From Gammaproteobacteria bacterium (GTDB taxonomy: Bacteria > Gemmatimonadota > Gemmatimonadetes > Longimicrobiales > Gaopeijiaceae), in assembly GCA_024638345.1 (NCBI GenBank), contig JAHEKL010000103.1:2463-8708 (forward strand): a DNA stretch of 6,246 bases. The letters are read 5' to 3'. The notes beneath the pieces were generated by a model. The model did not search any database, was not told the DNA's origin, and saw nothing but the letters and a program-made list of their open reading frames with translations. Within the stretch, counting starts at the first letter, position 1; each line of letters opens with the position of its first letter. The translations under genes were made by a program, and so were the position numbers. Shown piece after piece: positions 5,596 to 6,246 of the stretch.

Positions 5596-6246
5596 TCACG
5601 GCGGCGCGTCCGTGGCGATCGTTCGGCCTGTCGCGCGTCGCCTGGGACGGGGTCGGATTGGAAGCGAAGGCGAGTTCAGGTGCATGTGCACGAGACGCAC
5701 GGCCATGGCCCCCTCGCCAACCGCGGAGGCGACTCGGGGCGTCGATCCGTGCCGCACGTCACCGGCGACGAAGATGCCCGGGACGCTGCCCTCCAGCCAG
5801 AGGGGATCTCGTGGTGCGTTCCAGCCTCGCGGGCGCTCACCCCCTCGCATCAGATCGGCGCCGGTGAGAATAAGACCGCGGTGGTCTCGCTCGAGCGACT
5901 CGCCGAGCCAGTCCGTCTGGGCCTGTGATCCGATGAAGACGAAGAGCGCCTCGGTCGGGACCGTCTCCGACTCACCAGTCGCAGAGTCCAGAAGAGTCAG
6001 CTCCTCGAGATGATCCTTTCCTCCGACCCGCGTGACGCTCGTACTCGTCCGGACCGCAATGTTTTCGGTCTCCTCGATCTGCGCGATGAGATATTGCGAC
6101 ATGCCCTTGGCGAGGCTGTCACGCCGGACCAATAGAGTGACCGAGCGGGCGTGTCCGGACAGGTACATGGCAGCCTGCCCGGCCGAGTTGCCGCCCCCCA
6201 CCACGAAGACGTCCTTTCCCCGAACCGACCCCGCTTCGGGAATCGC
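5596..6246 (-). CDS. Thioredoxin-reductase-like FAD/NAD(P)H oxidoreductase, C-terminal part
   Basis: The frame runs open from the stop to the window edge, so the visible 216 residues are the C-terminal part of a larger protein. They contain the NAD(P)H-binding Rossmann motif VVGGGNSAGQAA (15-26), a basic pair VRR (40-42) suited to the NADPH phosphate, and the FAD-binding GDVRHGSTPRVASAVGEG (162-179) near the end. These match the class of thioredoxin-reductase-like enzymes often fused to an N-terminal cyclic-nucleotide-binding domain, though that end lies outside the window. The stretch just before the Rossmann motif (AIPEAGSVRGKDVF) has no cysteine where thioredoxin reductase carries the second Cys of its CxxC, so classical thioredoxin reduction is doubtful. 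The last 26 residues are an Arg/Pro-rich tail. It converges on the cupredoxin gene. A ferredoxin/flavodoxin-type NADP reductase or another disulfide-independent role is possible. Confidence 0.85.
   Translation of the reverse strand, partial: AIPEAGSVRGKDVFVVGGGNSAGQAAMYLSGHARSVTLLVRRDSLAKGMSQYLIAQIEETENIAVRTSTSVTRVGGKDHLEELTLLDSATGESETVPTEALFVFIGSQAQTDWLGESLERDHRGLILTGADLMRGGERPRGWNAPRDPLWLEGSVPGIFVAGDVRHGSTPRVASAVGEGAMAVRLVHMHLNSPSLPIRPRPRRRATGRTIATDAPP

Overview
The window is GC-rich DNA from a Gram-negative bacterium. The evidence for an outer membrane is an outer-membrane lipid A deacylase homologue and a lipoprotein; a Tat-exported molybdoenzyme shows export to the cell envelope. The mix of a non-canonical Nramp-like transporter, a SorA/SoxC-like molybdoenzyme, an orphan ba3-type CuA domain and a TrxR-like flavoprotein would fit an environmental phylum such as Gemmatimonadota. 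That placement is a guess from gene content, not something the sequence proves. There are no RNA genes, CRISPR arrays, insertion sequences or phage genes.

Layout. (1) Positions 62-1570, minus strand: an Nramp-superfamily membrane transporter lacking the canonical metal-binding motifs. It diverges across a 110-bp region from (2) 1681-2223, plus strand: a PagL-type lipid A 3-O-deacylase with an intact His-Ser-Glu triad. (3) 2282-3481, minus strand: a Tat-exported sulfite-oxidase-family molybdopterin enzyme, convergent with pagL. (4) 3600-5531, plus strand: an arsenic-response block. It comprises arsR with a strong promoter, an operator in the promoter spacer and an apparently leaderless start; a rho-independent terminator; a second copy of the same operator; arsM (arsenite S-adenosylmethionine methyltransferase) with cysteine-rich ends; and a small lipoprotein with a complete CuA copper site. 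(5) 5596 to the window edge, minus strand: the C-terminal part of a thioredoxin-reductase-like flavoprotein that appears to lack the redox CxxC.

How the genes work together. The clearest regulatory logic is a two-target ArsR circuit. The inverted repeat ATCAA-N6-TTGAT occurs once inside the arsR promoter and once immediately before arsM. ArsR would therefore repress its own gene and, separately, the arsM unit, with release by As(III). The cupredoxin gene lies about 60 bp after arsM on the same strand without a clear promoter or terminator between them, so it may belong to the same transcript. No arsenite efflux pump (arsB/acr3) or arsenate reductase (arsC) is present, so detoxification in this segment rests on methylation. 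The remaining genes (transporter, lipid A deacylase, periplasmic molybdoenzyme) are envelope or redox functions whose link to arsenic is not shown by the sequence.
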